Below are positions 12,800 to 24,214 of a stretch of 64,000 bases of DNA, in pieces; within the stretch, counting starts at the first letter, position 1; every line of letters begins with the position of its first letter. The translations under genes were made by a program, and so were the position numbers. Origin of the DNA: Thalassobius sp. Cn5-15 (lineage in GTDB: Bacteria > Pseudomonadota > Alphaproteobacteria > Rhodobacterales > Rhodobacteraceae). The DNA lies in NCBI RefSeq assembly GCF_022347685.1, contig NZ_JAKRGF010000001.1, positions 496,001-560,000 on the forward strand. Direction: 5' to 3'. A model generated the notes under the pieces. It did not search any database. It had not been told where the DNA came from and saw only the letters and a list, made by a program, of their open reading frames with translations.

Positions 12800-12871
12800 C
12801 TCTCTCTCCAACAAAGAGTAGTCGAATCGGCGTCTGGGCTTTGCGCCTAAGGGGAATTTTCAACAAAAAGG

Positions 12872-12890
12872 TTAATTAATTCTTATTTAT
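12872..12890 (-). promoter_or_regulatory. Candidate CtrA box upstream of ctrA
   Basis: About 75 bases upstream of the ctrA start two overlapping TTAA-N7-TTAT half-site pairs (12872-12886 and 12876-12890) approach the CtrA consensus TTAA-N7-TTAA. The position suits autoregulation of ctrA or control of the upstream sciP terminus region. The call is sequence matching only. Confidence 0.5.
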
Positions 12891-12912
12891 ACAGCCATAT
12901 GAATGCGCAAAT

Positions 12913-13191
12913 CTACAACTTCCGATAGTTTTTTAAATGCGTCGCCTTCAATGCCCCTTCGCCGTGCACTGACATTGCGCTGATCCACTCCTGAAATTCA
13001 TCTTCGGACAGGTTATACCGCTTGAGCGCATCTGCCTGCGTGATCAATCCATAAAGAACCCCCCGCACCACCGCCGCCTTGCGGCTGGCAACCCAGCGTG
13101 TCGTGTCCGGCGGCGGCAGGTCTGCCAACGTCATAAAGCGCCCGTCCGGCAGTGTGACCGCACGCGGCCCATCCAGCTTTTTCAAATACAT
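12913..13191 (-). CDS. sciP: CtrA inhibitor SciP (DUF1153)
   Basis: The protein has 92 residues from the ATG at 13191. It has the DUF1153 pattern: MYLKKLDGPRAVTLPDG, DTTRWVASRKAAVVRGVL, and helix-turn-helix ITQADALKRYNLSEDEFQEW. In Caulobacter SciP binds CtrA and DNA and blocks CtrA-activated transcription. It is encoded just upstream of ctrA on the same strand, a common arrangement in Rhodobacteraceae. Confidence 0.93.
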   Translation of the reverse strand: MYLKKLDGPRAVTLPDGRFMTLADLPPPDTTRWVASRKAAVVRGVLYGLITQADALKRYNLSEDEFQEWISAMSVHGEGALKATHLKNYRKL

Positions 13192-13429
13192 ATGCGCTCT
13201 CCTTCGTGTCGGGCCGCATGACAGAGCATCGCAGAAACGCGACATCCGATCAGACGCTCAGCGGACCAGACGCCCCGAACAAACGGTACGTTGATCCGCA
13301 GCAGCCCTTGATCTCGCTGCATTGGGTTCCAAATGTGTGGGAGAGCCCTTAACAGCTGGTGAAACACCCTCTTGAGAGTGCGCACAATTTTCATATATTC
13401 TCGCGGTCTTTCGTAAGGAGTCGTCAACG

Positions 13430-14572
13430 ATGTTGGACCAACCCACTGACGTGAATTCCCTCGGGTTCGCCAAACCGCCCTCTGAAACCCGCGTGGTCGT
13501 GGCCATGTCAGGCGGCGTGGATTCGTCGGTCGTTGCGGCACAGCTGGCTGAGGAAGGTTATGACGTTGTGGGCGTGACCCTGCAGCTTTACGATCACGGT
13601 GCAGCACTGGCCAAGAAAGGTGCCTGTTGCGCGGGCATCGATATTCACGATGCACGACGCGTGGCAGAGGAAATGAATTTCCCACACTATGTCCTTGATT
13701 ATGAAAATATCTTTCAAGAAGCCGTAATCGACGAATTCGCTGACAGCTATCTGGGTGGCGCGACGCCCGTCCCCTGTATCCGCTGCAATGAACGGGTGAA
13801 ATTTAAGGACCTTCTGGAAACCGCCAAAGATCTGGAAGCCGACTGCATGGCCACGGGCCACTATATCCAGCGCAAGATGGGTGAAAATGGCCCTGAACTG
13901 CACAGCGCTGAAGATGCGAACCGTGACCAAAGCTATTTCCTGTTTTCCACCACGCCCGAGCAGCTGTCTTATCTGCGCTTCCCGCTTGGCCACTTGCCGT
14001 CGAAGGATGCGACCCGTGAACTGGCCGCCAAATATGGTCTGGCCGTGGCCGACAAGCCCGACAGTCAGGATATCTGCTTTGTTCCAGACGGGAACTACGC
14101 TTCTGTCATCGAAAAACTGCGCCCTGGCGCGGCTGAGCCGGGTCAGATCGTACATGTGGACGGTCGGATCCTGGGTGAACACCACGGCGTGATCCACTAC
14201 ACGATCGGCCAACGCCGTGGTCTGGGCATCGGAGGCCTGTCAGAGCCGCTCTATGTGGTGAAACTGGACGTGGACAACAAGCAGGTTGTCGTCGGCCCCA
14301 AAGAGATGCTGGCAACCCGTACCATTCCTGTACGGGAGATCAACTGGCTGGGGGATGACCCATTTACCTCGCAAAAGGAATGGCACCTGAAGGTCAAGGT
14401 TCGCTCCACCCGACCGCCGCGCGATGCGATTATCCGCCCGATCTCAAAGACAGAAGCAGAGGTGGAGCTTCTGACCCCCGAAGAAGGCGTCAGCCCCGGT
14501 CAGGCCTGTGTGTTCTATGCTGACGAAGGCAGCCGGATTTTCGGCGGTGGCTGGATCTGGAAAGGTAAATAA
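13430..14572 (+). CDS. mnmA: tRNA-specific 2-thiouridylase MnmA
   Basis: The protein has 380 residues with the PP-loop [20 protein letters not shown], the catalytic cysteine pair in PVPCIRCN and DSQDICFVP, and the C-terminal [10 protein letters not shown] and barrel segments. It thiolates U34 of Lys, Glu and Gln tRNAs. AAGGAG lies 9 bases before the ATG. It is divergent from sciP and ends in a terminator. Confidence 0.96.
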   Translation: MLDQPTDVNSLGFAKPPSETRVVVAMSGGVDSSVVAAQLAEEGYDVVGVTLQLYDHGAALAKKGACCAGIDIHDARRVAEEMNFPHYVLDYENIFQEAVIDEFADSYLGGATPVPCIRCNERVKFKDLLETAKDLEADCMATGHYIQRKMGENGPELHSAEDANRDQSYFLFSTTPEQLSYLRFPLGHLPSKDATRELAAKYGLAVADKPDSQDICFVPDGNYASVIEKLRPGAAEPGQIVHVDGRILGEHHGVIHYTIGQRRGLGIGGLSEPLYVVKLDVDNKQVVVGPKEMLATRTIPVREINWLGDDPFTSQKEWHLKVKVRSTRPPRDAIIRPISKTEAEVELLTPEEGVSPGQACVFYADEGSRIFGGGWIWKGK

Positions 14573-14589
14573 GCCTATAAAATTTCAAT

Positions 14590-14622
14590 AAAAAACGCCG
14601 CAGAATGCTTGCGGCGTTTTTT
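14590..14622 (+). terminator. Bidirectional terminator between mnmA and olsA
   Basis: A perfect stem AAAACGCCGCA / TGCGGCGTTTT with a 7-base loop, flanked by A and T runs, sits between the convergent mnmA and olsA genes. Confidence 0.85.
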
Positions 14623-14627
14623 GTTTG

Positions 14628-15467
14628 TCACTGCGGTATCGCCTGACGATCTGCGGGCATGGCACCCCGCACTGACGCCTCCATCGCGGCGGCCAGCGCC
14701 TTGCGGTTGGGGTAGGCATCCACCCGCACCGGCGGATGATAAACCACCTCAACCGATCCTTGCCGACGGGCGCCAAGCACCTTCAACAGGTGACTGCCGA
14801 AATCCATATCTCCCCACCAGCCATAGTACCGCGGATCAGCCCCATCCGGTGCGCAATAGATCACGGTGACCGGCTGGATATGCAGTTCATGGCGTAGATG
14901 TTCATGAAAGAACGCTTGAAACAACGTTGTTTTAAAAGGCAAAACGATCATCGAGTCGGTCGATGTGCCCTCAGGGAAAAACAGCAGCTTATGGCCCGCC
15001 AGCAGACGATCCTCAAAGATCTTCTGCTGCAGCTTCGCATCCTTGCGATCCCGCTTGATAAACACCGTACCAGTGGCGCGTGCCAGCCACCCAATGCCGG
15101 GCCAAGCCGCCACTTCGGCTTTGGAAACGAAGTAGATCCGCTTGATTGCGTTCAGGGTGAAAATATCCAACCATGACGAATGGTTGGCAACAATCGCGCC
15201 GCGTTCCTGCATTGGGCTGCCGCGATGACTGAACTTCATACCAAGGATGCGAAACGCGTTGCGGCAGACAAACTGCGTCAAGAAGGGCGTCAGCGGGCGA
15301 CGCAGGCCAAACAGCGGACGCTCTGCCAAGCGGATCAGCAGCAGCAGTGCCAACCCGCCAAAGACCAGTGTGCCCAGCACAACGCCGCGCAGCAGTGCGC
15401 GAATAACCCCGCCAAAACCCAGTGGTTCGCGCGGTGGTTCAGGTGGCTTTTCCCAAATGATGTTCAC
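14628..15467 (-). CDS. olsA: Lyso-ornithine lipid O-acyltransferase (PlsC family)
   Basis: The protein has 279 residues from a GTG at 15467 that overlaps the olsB stop. It has an N-terminal membrane helix, then the acyltransferase motifs NHSSWLD (H-x4-D) and FPEGTSTDS. Together with the GNAT-type gene just upstream it forms the olsB-olsA pair that makes ornithine lipids, phosphorus-free membrane lipids common in roseobacters. By fold alone it could be an ordinary lysophosphatidate acyltransferase; the neighbour decides the call. Confidence 0.85.
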   Translation of the reverse strand: MNIIWEKPPEPPREPLGFGGVIRALLRGVVLGTLVFGGLALLLLIRLAERPLFGLRRPLTPFLTQFVCRNAFRILGMKFSHRGSPMQERGAIVANHSSWLDIFTLNAIKRIYFVSKAEVAAWPGIGWLARATGTVFIKRDRKDAKLQQKIFEDRLLAGHKLLFFPEGTSTDSMIVLPFKTTLFQAFFHEHLRHELHIQPVTVIYCAPDGADPRYYGWWGDMDFGSHLLKVLGARRQGSVEVVYHPPVRVDAYPNRKALAAAMEASVRGAMPADRQAIPQ

Positions 15468-16246
15468 CGCACAACCTCTTTAGTATAAATGTTTTTTTGT
15501 TTTTCGTTCATGCGTGAGGTGTCCATAATCAGACAGACATCAATGGTGTTAAACCCAAGATCGACAAAAGCACCATCGCCGACGAAACCACCCAGTCGCA
15601 GGTAAGCCTTGATCAACGCCGGCACCTGCACCATCGCACGGCGACGGTCCAGATCTGCAATCGCAACGCGATTCATATCCGCGTAGTGATCCGGCTGCGC
15701 CCTTACACGTAGCTCCATCGGCGCGAGGTGGTTGTGGTACAGCATTGCCAATGGCTGCGCCAACGCCTCCAGATCAGTGCCGTGAAAACTGGCCGTGCCA
15801 AACAGGATTTCAATATCATGCTCAAAGACATAAGCCGCCAAAGCGTTCCACAGATGGAACATCGCTGCACCGCCGCGATAGTCCACATCCAGACAGGACC
15901 GGCCCAGTTCCAACAAACGACGACCAGAGCTGCGTAGCGGCGTCAGGTCATATTCATCCTCTGAATAGAACTGCCCTGCGGCTTCTGCCTGATCATCACG
16001 TAGCAGGCGGTAGACACCAACAACCTGCTCATCCAATCCACCCTCATGGGCGTGGTCAATCAGGATCAGGTGATCAAAGAACGGATCAAAACGGTCCTTT
16101 TCCAGCCGCGCTTCATGATCAACATCCGCGCCGCCTGCCCCCAGTTCCTCGACAAAAACACGATAGCGAAGGCGCTGTGCGGCGCGCAATTCCTCTGCGG
16201 TTTCGACCAGTTTTGTCGAAAACTCCGGTTTATGCATGGTGTGCAA
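15464..16246 (-). CDS. olsB: Ornithine N-acyltransferase (GNAT fold, OlsB)
   Basis: The protein has 260 residues with the RAAQRLRYRVFVEELGA opening and the LLELGRSCLDVDYRGG segment typical of OlsB/hemolysin-type acyl-ACP-dependent N-acyltransferases. It is predicted to transfer a 3-hydroxyacyl chain from ACP to ornithine, giving the lyso-lipid that OlsA finishes. The four-base overlap with olsA indicates coupled expression. The 16247-16394 upstream gap presumably holds its promoter. Confidence 0.87.
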   Translation of the reverse strand: MHTMHKPEFSTKLVETAEELRAAQRLRYRVFVEELGAGGADVDHEARLEKDRFDPFFDHLILIDHAHEGGLDEQVVGVYRLLRDDQAEAAGQFYSEDEYDLTPLRSSGRRLLELGRSCLDVDYRGGAAMFHLWNALAAYVFEHDIEILFGTASFHGTDLEALAQPLAMLYHNHLAPMELRVRAQPDHYADMNRVAIADLDRRRAMVQVPALIKAYLRLGGFVGDGAFVDLGFNTIDVCLIMDTSRMNEKQKNIYTKEVVR

Positions 16247-16394
16247 CGCTCCTCACACTGGCGACGGACGTGCTGCTGCCGCCGGTTTCGACGTGGTTTT
16301 AGGCAAGGCCGTTGAGATTAGCAACAATTCGGGCGCCAATGGAATTGGCCTATACATAAATATCGATAAAGTATTTACTACTTAGTAACGATTT

Positions 16395-16577
16395 TTAGGT
16401 ATCAAAGACCAGCTGAAGGTGCACGCGTGTACCATCAATCACAACTTTACCGGCTTCAGGGAAATTCACAGTGACTTTGCCGCCGATATTTGACTGAACC
16501 TGGCCGATACCCCAGTCGGGCTGTGTGGGATGTTTGACCCGCATCCCCGGCTCAAGAAAAGACGTTATATCACTCAT
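16395..16577 (-). CDS. DUF3553 domain protein
   Basis: The protein has 60 residues (FLEPGMRVKHPTQPDWGIGQ and KVTVNFPEAGKVVIDG), matching the small strand-rich DUF3553 fold also seen as a tail on UvrD-type helicases and rpoD-linked proteins. Function is unknown; it might bind nucleic acid or protein like KOW/Tudor-like modules. It is divergent from chpT with only about 40 bases between the starts. Confidence 0.8.
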   Translation of the reverse strand: MSDITSFLEPGMRVKHPTQPDWGIGQVQSNIGGKVTVNFPEAGKVVIDGTRVHLQLVFDT

Positions 16578-16615
16578 GGTGGGCTCCTTTACCCCCTATG
16601 GGAGGAGGGATAGCA

Positions 16616-17233
16616 GTGACTACGGACACCGATATAGCCGAGCTGATCAGCGCGCGCATCTGTCACGATCTGGTCAGCCCCATCGGCGCCTTGGGGAACG
16701 GGGTGGAACTGCTGGAACTTGGCACCGGCAAATCGAACCCTGAAATGGAGTTGTTGCGCGAAAGCATCACGTTGGTCAATGCGCGTTTGCGGGTGTTCCG
16801 GCTGGCGTTCGGGCTGCCTTATGACGACCATCTAGTGCCGGCCGCAGAATTTGCGGCACTTTTGCCGCAGGTCGGGACCAATGCACGAATTTCGCACCAT
16901 CTCAGCGCACCTGACATGATCCCTCAGGCGCAGGTACAGGCTGTCGCGCTGGTGTTGATGTGTTTGGAAACCGCGCTGCCATTTGGTGGCACTGTTGAAA
17001 TCGCCGCACGCGAACACCAAAGCGATGCCTCCTCGCATATACGCTGGCAGATCAATGCGAAGAGTGATCGTTTGCAATGGGATAACAGCCGGTGGTTGCC
17101 ACTGCTGCACGGCGACCCGCCGGAGGTATCAGCGCGGGATGTTCAATTTGCGCTACTGCCCGGCGCACTTAAGCGCCTTCACCGCACGTTGGATTTCGAA
17201 CGCGGTGAAGACTGGGTCAGGCTGGCGTTTTAG
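16616..17233 (+). CDS. chpT: Histidine phosphotransferase ChpT
   Basis: The protein has 205 residues from the GTG at 16616, which follows GGAGGAGGG; the ATG at 16598 would start inside that ribosome site. The dimerisation/H-box helix contains [21 protein letters not shown] with the phospho-accepting His17. The rest is a degenerate ATPase-like lobe. ChpT carries phosphate from CckA to CtrA and CpdR. It lies 4 kb from ctrA and overlaps the convergent proA end by four bases. Confidence 0.92.
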   Translation: MTTDTDIAELISARICHDLVSPIGALGNGVELLELGTGKSNPEMELLRESITLVNARLRVFRLAFGLPYDDHLVPAAEFAALLPQVGTNARISHHLSAPDMIPQAQVQAVALVLMCLETALPFGGTVEIAAREHQSDASSHIRWQINAKSDRLQWDNSRWLPLLHGDPPEVSARDVQFALLPGALKRLHRTLDFERGEDWVRLAF

Positions 17234-18492
17234 GCGCGGGTGCTTCCGTCACCGACCACCAGGTATTTGAAACTTGTGAGCTGCGACGCCCCCACCGGAC
17301 CTCGGGCATGCATTTTGCCGGTAGCGATGCCGATCTCAGCCCCCATGCCAAATTCGCCACCGTCGGCAAACTGGGTGGAGGCGTTGCGCATCAGGATCGC
17401 ACTGTCCAAACGCTCAAAGAACCGGTCAGCAACGGCGTCGTCCTCGGCCAGCACACAATCGGTATGGCTGGAACTGTAGCGGCGAATGTGATCAATCGCA
17501 CCATCGACGTCATCGACAACCTTCGCGGCAATGATGCTGTCGAGAAACTCTTTGCCCCAATCGTCGTCATTGGCGGCCAGTGTGCCATTGATTTGCAGGC
17601 CTGCGCCTGCGTGGACCTCAACACCGGCGTCGATCAGCATACGAATCAGATCCGCGCCCAGACCGTCCACAATATCGCGGTGGATCAGCAGGCATTCGGC
17701 GGCGCCACAGATGCCGGTGCGGCGGGTTTTGGCGTTGAGTACCACATCCAGCGCCTTTTGCGGATCTGCGGAGGCATCGACATAAATGTGCACGATCCCC
17801 TCAAGATGAGCAAAGACAGGCACCCGCGCCTCGCGCTGAACCAGCCCCACCAGCCCTTTGCCACCACGGGGCACAATCACATCCACATAATCGGTCATGG
17901 TCAAGAGTTCCTGCACCGCCGCACGGTCGCGGGTCGGGATCAGCTGAATCGCCGCCTCAGGCAGCCCGGCAGCGCGCAGTCCCTCAACCAGACAGGCATG
18001 GATCAGCGAGGAAGAGTGGAAGCTTTCCGATCCCCCGCGCAGGATCACCGCATTGCCTGCCTTCAGGCACAGGGCCCCGGCATCCGCAGTTACATTCGGG
18101 CGACTCTCATAGATCACCCCGATCACACCCAAGGGCGTGCGCACACGGCGGATGTTCAAACCGGTGGGACGATCCCATTCGGCCAGCACTTCCCCCACAG
18201 GATCGTCCTGCGCGGCGACCGCACGCAATCCATCAACGATTCCCTGAATACGGCCCTCATCCAGCAGCAGCCGGTCCATCATCGCATCTGACAGGCCTTT
18301 ACCACGGCCAAAGTCCAGATCCTTGGCATTGGCGGCAATGATGTCGGCGCGTTTGGCCCAGACGGTGTCTGCCGCCACCTCCAGCGCCTTCTGGCGTTGG
18401 GCGGCTGGGGCGAAACCCAGCTCTGCTGCGGCAGCTTTGGCGCGCTGGCCAAGCTCTTGCATCATTGCGGGGATGTTTTCGCTGTCAGTCAT
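17230..18492 (-). CDS. proA: Gamma-glutamyl phosphate reductase
   Basis: The protein has 420 residues of the ProA aldehyde-dehydrogenase-like family, with [21 protein letters not shown], the VPRGGKGLV loop and the catalytic cysteine in [13 protein letters not shown]. It reduces gamma-glutamyl phosphate to glutamate semialdehyde for proline synthesis. It is the last gene of the obgE-proB-proA run on the minus strand. Confidence 0.97.
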   Translation of the reverse strand: MTDSENIPAMMQELGQRAKAAAAELGFAPAAQRQKALEVAADTVWAKRADIIAANAKDLDFGRGKGLSDAMMDRLLLDEGRIQGIVDGLRAVAAQDDPVGEVLAEWDRPTGLNIRRVRTPLGVIGVIYESRPNVTADAGALCLKAGNAVILRGGSESFHSSSLIHACLVEGLRAAGLPEAAIQLIPTRDRAAVQELLTMTDYVDVIVPRGGKGLVGLVQREARVPVFAHLEGIVHIYVDASADPQKALDVVLNAKTRRTGICGAAECLLIHRDIVDGLGADLIRMLIDAGVEVHAGAGLQINGTLAANDDDWGKEFLDSIIAAKVVDDVDGAIDHIRRYSSSHTDCVLAEDDAVADRFFERLDSAILMRNASTQFADGGEFGMGAEIGIATGKMHARGPVGASQLTSFKYLVVGDGSTRA

Positions 18493-18537
18493 CTGTCTGT
18501 TCCGTTTTGCAAAACTAAAAGAGCGGTTCAGGCGCCG

Positions 18538-20690
<2,153 letters not shown>

Positions 20691-20737
20691 CTAGCGCAAA
20701 GGTCGCGGGATGCACAAGCATGCACATCCCCCTTTGC

Positions 20738-21301
20738 TTACGCCTGTTTTGGTTTTTCACCGGCGTGTAGTTTTTTCAGGTAAGTCCAGGTGGCCATATT
20801 GGCGCCGCGGGCAACCGAAAAGGTTTCCGCATCCCCCAAATATTCAAAACCGCAGTTGGTCAGCACACGGGCCGAGGCCGGATTGTCCTGAAACACCTCG
20901 GCAAACACGGTTTCCGCGCCATGCGGGTTTGCCTCCAACAGAGCCGTAACAGCGGCAGAAGCAATCCCATTATTCCAATGCGGCGGCGCCACCCAGAAAC
21001 TGATCTGGCTCTGACCGCGATCCATTTCCTCTAACCCGATCAGCCCCATTACCTCGCAGCCGCCCACATGGGTGCCGTCGATGGCCCACATGTCTTCTGA
21101 CCGTTCATCGTCTAATGCGCGATCAACAAAGGCATCAATCGCCCCCGGCGGCAACGGATGCGGGATTGTACGGGTATTGCGCGCAACCCGCAGGTCGGCG
21201 CTGTTCATCTCAATGAGACCCTTGTCCGATTTGCGCAAGGGGCGCAGCACGAACCGGTCTGTTTCAATCGCCGCCTCCAGCGGCTGCTTGTCGAGCATCA
21301 T
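20738..21301 (-). CDS. GNAT family N-acetyltransferase (RimJ/RimL-like)
   Basis: The protein has 187 residues from the ATG at 21301, which lies 10 bases after GGAGG; a GTG three codons earlier is too close to the site. The fold markers are ETDRFVLRPLRKSDKGLIEM, ISFWVAPPHWNNGIASAAVTALLE and the VFQDNPASARVLTNCGFEYLG acceptor loop. This is the RimJ/RimL-type acetyltransferase often inserted between rpmA and obgE in Rhodobacteraceae. The substrate is unknown. Confidence 0.87.
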   Translation of the reverse strand: MMLDKQPLEAAIETDRFVLRPLRKSDKGLIEMNSADLRVARNTRTIPHPLPPGAIDAFVDRALDDERSEDMWAIDGTHVGGCEVMGLIGLEEMDRGQSQISFWVAPPHWNNGIASAAVTALLEANPHGAETVFAEVFQDNPASARVLTNCGFEYLGDAETFSVARGANMATWTYLKKLHAGEKPKQA

Positions 21302-21537
21302 ATCAAACACTCCTCCAACTAAAACGCATCAACCTGGGCCAGCCTGCCTGTGCTGCGGCCTCCTCTTGCCGTGTTGCCGACCCCGCAGAGGGGATTTCCG
21401 ATCAACCTGCGCGGCATCTAACCCGCTGATGTATCAAACAGATGGCAATCCGCCCTGCAAAAGCAAGTCACACTGCCAAAAACTCTTGTGAACTTAAAAC
21501 CTTATCGGCATCGCCCGCGCCCAAACGGGCCAAATCA

Positions 21538-21573
21538 ACAAAAGAGAAAGGGGACCGGCTTTCGCCGATCCCC
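21538..21573 (-). terminator. Terminator after rpmA
   Basis: On the minus strand GGGGATCGGC-gaaa-GCCGGTCCCC (one G-U pair) is followed by TTTCTCTTTT, 28 bases past the rpmA stop. This separates rplU-rpmA from the GNAT-obgE unit. Confidence 0.85.
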
Positions 21574-21601
21574 CAATTTGCTTAACGCGAAACCGATCGG
21601 C

Positions 21602-21871
21602 TTACTCAGCGGCCTCCGCCACTGGCAGAACAGAAACGAAGGTACGTTTCTTCAGACCTTTGTGGAAGGTCACTTTGCCTTCGACGGTAGCAAAGAGGGT
21701 GTGGTCTTTGCCCATGCCGACGCCTTCACCCGGCCACATCTTGGTACCGCGCTGACGCACGATGATGTTGCCCGGAATTGCGGCTTGGCCACCGTAGAGT
21801 TTTACGCCAAGGCGGCGACCAGCTGAGTCGCGACCGTTACGGGATGAACCGCCAGCTTTTTTATGTGCCAT
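21602..21871 (-). CDS. rpmA: 50S ribosomal protein L27
   Basis: The protein has 89 residues with the invariant [21 protein letters not shown]-terminus that reaches the peptidyl-transferase centre, and [19 protein letters not shown]. It lies 22 bases after rplU and is followed by a terminator. Confidence 0.98.
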   Translation of the reverse strand: MAHKKAGGSSRNGRDSAGRRLGVKLYGGQAAIPGNIIVRQRGTKMWPGEGVGMGKDHTLFATVEGKVTFHKGLKKRTFVSVLPVAEAAE

Positions 21872-21893
21872 GAGGTGTCTCCTAAAGCTCTAC

Positions 21894-22475
21894 TTATTTC
21901 GCCAGTTCAGCGGCTTGCTCAACCCATTCGGGTTTCACTTTGACGTCCGAAGATGCGGCGTCAACAGCGGCCAGCTGTGCGAAGGTGGTGATGCCGGCTT
22001 CGGCCAGCTTTTTAGCGGCTGCGGGACCAACACCGGTGATCTGGGTCAGATCGTCGGCTGCGCCTGCGGCTGCTTCGGCTTTTGCGGCTGCGGGCTTGGC
22101 TGCGGGTGCTGCTGCAACCGAACCTGCGCCTACGGCTGCTTTCACGCCCGACTTCTCTGCGCCTGCGGCCAGAATGTCGGTTACCTTGATCAGGGTCAGT
22201 TGCTGACGGTGACCTTTGGTACGCTTGGAGCTGTGCTTACGACGACGCTTCACGAAGTGGATCAGCTTTTCGCCTTTGATCTGGTCAACAACTTCGGCCT
22301 GAACAGCCGCGCCGTCTACCAGAGGTGCGCCAACAACCATGTTGTCGCCACCCAGCATCAGAATCTCGTTGAATTGGATAGTTTCACCTGCATCGGCAGC
22401 CAATTTTTCCACGCGGAGGATATCACCCGCCTGAACTTTGTACTGCTTGCCGCCGGTTTTCAGAACCGCAAACAT
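21894..22475 (-). CDS. rplU: 50S ribosomal protein L21 with C-terminal helix-hairpin-helix extension
   Basis: The protein has 193 residues from the ATG at 22475 (GAAGGAA upstream). The first 103 residues are L21 (MFAVLKTGGKQYKVQAGD, RRRKHSSKRTKGHRQQLT). An Ala-rich linker then leads to a helix-hairpin-helix-like domain (LTQITGVGPAAAKKLAEAGI) near the C-terminus. Such extended L21 proteins are characteristic of Rhodobacteraceae; the role of the tail is not established. Confidence 0.96.
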   Translation of the reverse strand: MFAVLKTGGKQYKVQAGDILRVEKLAADAGETIQFNEILMLGGDNMVVGAPLVDGAAVQAEVVDQIKGEKLIHFVKRRRKHSSKRTKGHRQQLTLIKVTDILAAGAEKSGVKAAVGAGSVAAAPAAKPAAAKAEAAAGAADDLTQITGVGPAAAKKLAEAGITTFAQLAAVDAASSDVKVKPEWVEQAAELAK

Positions 22476-22589
22476 TTGCATTTCCTTCAGTTTCCGCGTT
22501 CTATGGTCCCCGTTTCGGGCGTTCATGCTACAGGCATTTCATCCTGCACCACCGCGAACTGCGTGCCCCTCTCAGGGCGATATTACAAC

Positions 22590-22616
22590 AAAACAGGGCA
22601 GAGTTACCCCTGCCCT
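22590..22616 (-). terminator. Terminator downstream of the DUF2059 gene
   Basis: The perfect stem AGGGCAG / CTGCCCT (22595-22616) is followed on the minus strand by TGTTTTGTTG. It lies between the DUF2059 gene and rplU. Confidence 0.7.
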
Positions 22617-22732
22617 AGAGTGCGCTTATTGTAGGTCGCAGGGGATAAGTCAACAGTTTCTTGCGGCAAAGAGGCAGAATGCCCCCTTATTTTCTTGCGT
22701 CTTTGCGCCGCCAGCACGCCTAGATACACCCC

Positions 22733-23599
22733 CTACAGTGTCTGCCCTTGCATCTGCCGCGCAATCGCGACGCCCAGCGACAGCGAAATCGCCCCATACA
22801 TATTGTCAAAGCCAGCAAAGAGCGCGCGGTTCATTGCTGCCCCCTCTTTGGTCCCGGACAGCGCGACATAGGCCTGAACCTCCTCGACACTCAGCGGTTG
22901 GTAGGCCAGCGTCAAAAATGCATAGATCCATTCGCGGCTGTCGGCGCGGGTCTCCTCCTCCTGCGCCCAGACATCGGCCAGAATATCGCCCTCACTCATC
23001 TGAAAGGCACCACCCTGCACCAACCCGCGCATGAACATGTAATTGGAGTTGAGCGCGCCGGTGACATTCATTTCCACCAGATCGTTCTGTTCGACAAAGG
23101 CGTCAATTGCGCCGAGGTGGTCATCAAAAGGTGCCGCAATATCGCGCACCTGCTCACGCGCAGCCTCTTCGACCGCATCATCCATAAAGGCACGCCGCGC
23201 CGCCAGCTCCAGCCCGACAATTCGCTTGCCTGCCTCACTGTTAAAGAAGTCCAGCAAAGGCGCCGCGTCCGTATCGCCAAAGCTTTCCTCAAACCCACTG
23301 CGCATCAGGGCGCGCAGATCATCGGGATTGTGCAGATCAGCCACCACCGCCTGCCACACCGGATCGCTGCCGCCGGGCAGCATCTGTTCAGCCAGCTCAT
23401 CGCCGTACGCCACACCCTCATCGCGCAGCATGCCCAGCATTTCGGGCATACCCAGCGCCTCAAACAAAGCATCAATTTGCGCGCCCCGCGCCACCTGCGC
23501 CGATGCAGGCAGCCCCGCTATGATGATCAAAAGCGCTGCCATCAATAGGTTGCGCAGCACATCCGCACCCCGCCTGATCGTAGAAATGATATGGTGCAC
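22733..23599 (-). CDS. DUF2059 domain exported protein
   Basis: The protein has 288 residues from a GTG at 23599 that follows AGGAAGG. An N-terminal hydrophobic stretch (RNLLMAALLIIIAGLPASAQ) looks like a signal peptide with cleavage near ASA-Q. The helical remainder has the DUF2059 arrangement, including FFNSEAGKRIVGLELAARRAF. The function is unknown; the periplasm is the expected location. Confidence 0.75.
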   Translation of the reverse strand: MHHIISTIRRGADVLRNLLMAALLIIIAGLPASAQVARGAQIDALFEALGMPEMLGMLRDEGVAYGDELAEQMLPGGSDPVWQAVVADLHNPDDLRALMRSGFEESFGDTDAAPLLDFFNSEAGKRIVGLELAARRAFMDDAVEEAAREQVRDIAAPFDDHLGAIDAFVEQNDLVEMNVTGALNSNYMFMRGLVQGGAFQMSEGDILADVWAQEEETRADSREWIYAFLTLAYQPLSVEEVQAYVALSGTKEGAAMNRALFAGFDNMYGAISLSLGVAIARQMQGQTL

Positions 23600-23999
23600 G
23601 CTCTGTCCTTCCTAAACTCAATGCCGACCGCACGGCTGCCTCAGGGACGATGTCCGACACGTCGGTGTGACTTAAAGCACTTCGCCCAAGGCAGCATGCC
23701 GTTCGCCTAACGGACACTATGCCCCAGCACGCCGTGCACTCAACCCGCAGACTGGCCCACGACGGTAAAGACTTCGCGAAGCGTGGCACGACTATGGGCA
23801 AAAATCGCCCCCACCACACAGAGTTAAGACAAAACGCTACCGTTTCCAGCCACGCTCTGTGCCCACTGGCCACAATGCAACGCCAGTGCACGCGAAAAAA
23901 GTGCACGCGAAAAACTTTTACAAAAGTCCAAAAAGCCCCTTGCCCCCCACAACATTACTCTTTAAATCGCCCCTCACCAAGACCACGGTCTCAGCGGAC
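23600..23999 (+). other. Intergenic region before tRNA-Ser
   Basis: These 400 bases contain no gene I can support. Near its end a 14-base direct repeat GTGCACGCGAAAAA occurs twice (23886-23899, 23901-23914), and TTGCCC followed by a TA-rich segment about 20 bases on may be the tRNA promoter. Confidence 0.5.
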
Positions 24000-24089
24000 G
24001 GAGAGGTGCCGGAGTGGTCGAACGGGGCGGTCTCGAAAACCGTTGTGGGTGCAAGCCCACCCAGGGTTCGAATCCCTGTCTCTCCGCCA
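24000..24089 (+). tRNA. tRNA-Ser (anticodon CGA)
   Basis: The 90-base sequence folds as a class II tRNA: acceptor GGAGAGG paired with TCTCTCC, D arm, anticodon stem GCGGT/ACCGT with loop CTCGAAA (anticodon CGA), a long variable arm, TTCGAAT T-loop, discriminator G and encoded CCA. It reads UCG codons. The integrase gene 125 bases downstream makes its 3' end the probable phage attachment site. Confidence 0.96.
24059..24089 (+). other. Probable attL core in the tRNA-Ser 3' end
   Basis: Phage integrases next to a tRNA usually recombine in the T-arm and acceptor end. The tRNA stays intact here, so the prophage carries the replacement 3' end or the crossover lies inside it. The matching attR should be beyond base 64,000 and is not visible, so the boundaries are inferred. 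Confidence 0.45.
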
Positions 24090-24165
24090 CAACTCCACCC
24101 TTTTTAAAAAATATATTCATAAAAAACAGGCAATTAGGCTTTTTATGCCTGCGCGGCCTTGCTGT

Positions 24166-24198
24166 TTGACACGATTTTTGACACGACTTTTGACACGA
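24166..24198 (+). repeat. Three 12-bp direct repeats before the integrase
   Basis: TTGACACGA occurs at 24166, 24178 and 24190, with an exact 12-base period. They lie between the attachment site and the integrase start and could be arm-type integrase or excisionase sites, or regulate int. Binding is not shown by sequence alone. Confidence 0.6.
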
Positions 24199-24214
24199 AA
24201 AGGACGGATTGGGT

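Noticed and set aside
17308-18291. Plus-strand open frame of 327 codons
   Set aside because: Antisense shadow of proA, which is intact.
23472-23906. Minus-strand frame before the tRNA
   Set aside because: It starts in the intergenic region and overlaps the DUF2059 start in another frame. Composition is Cys/Trp/Ser-rich and not protein-like.
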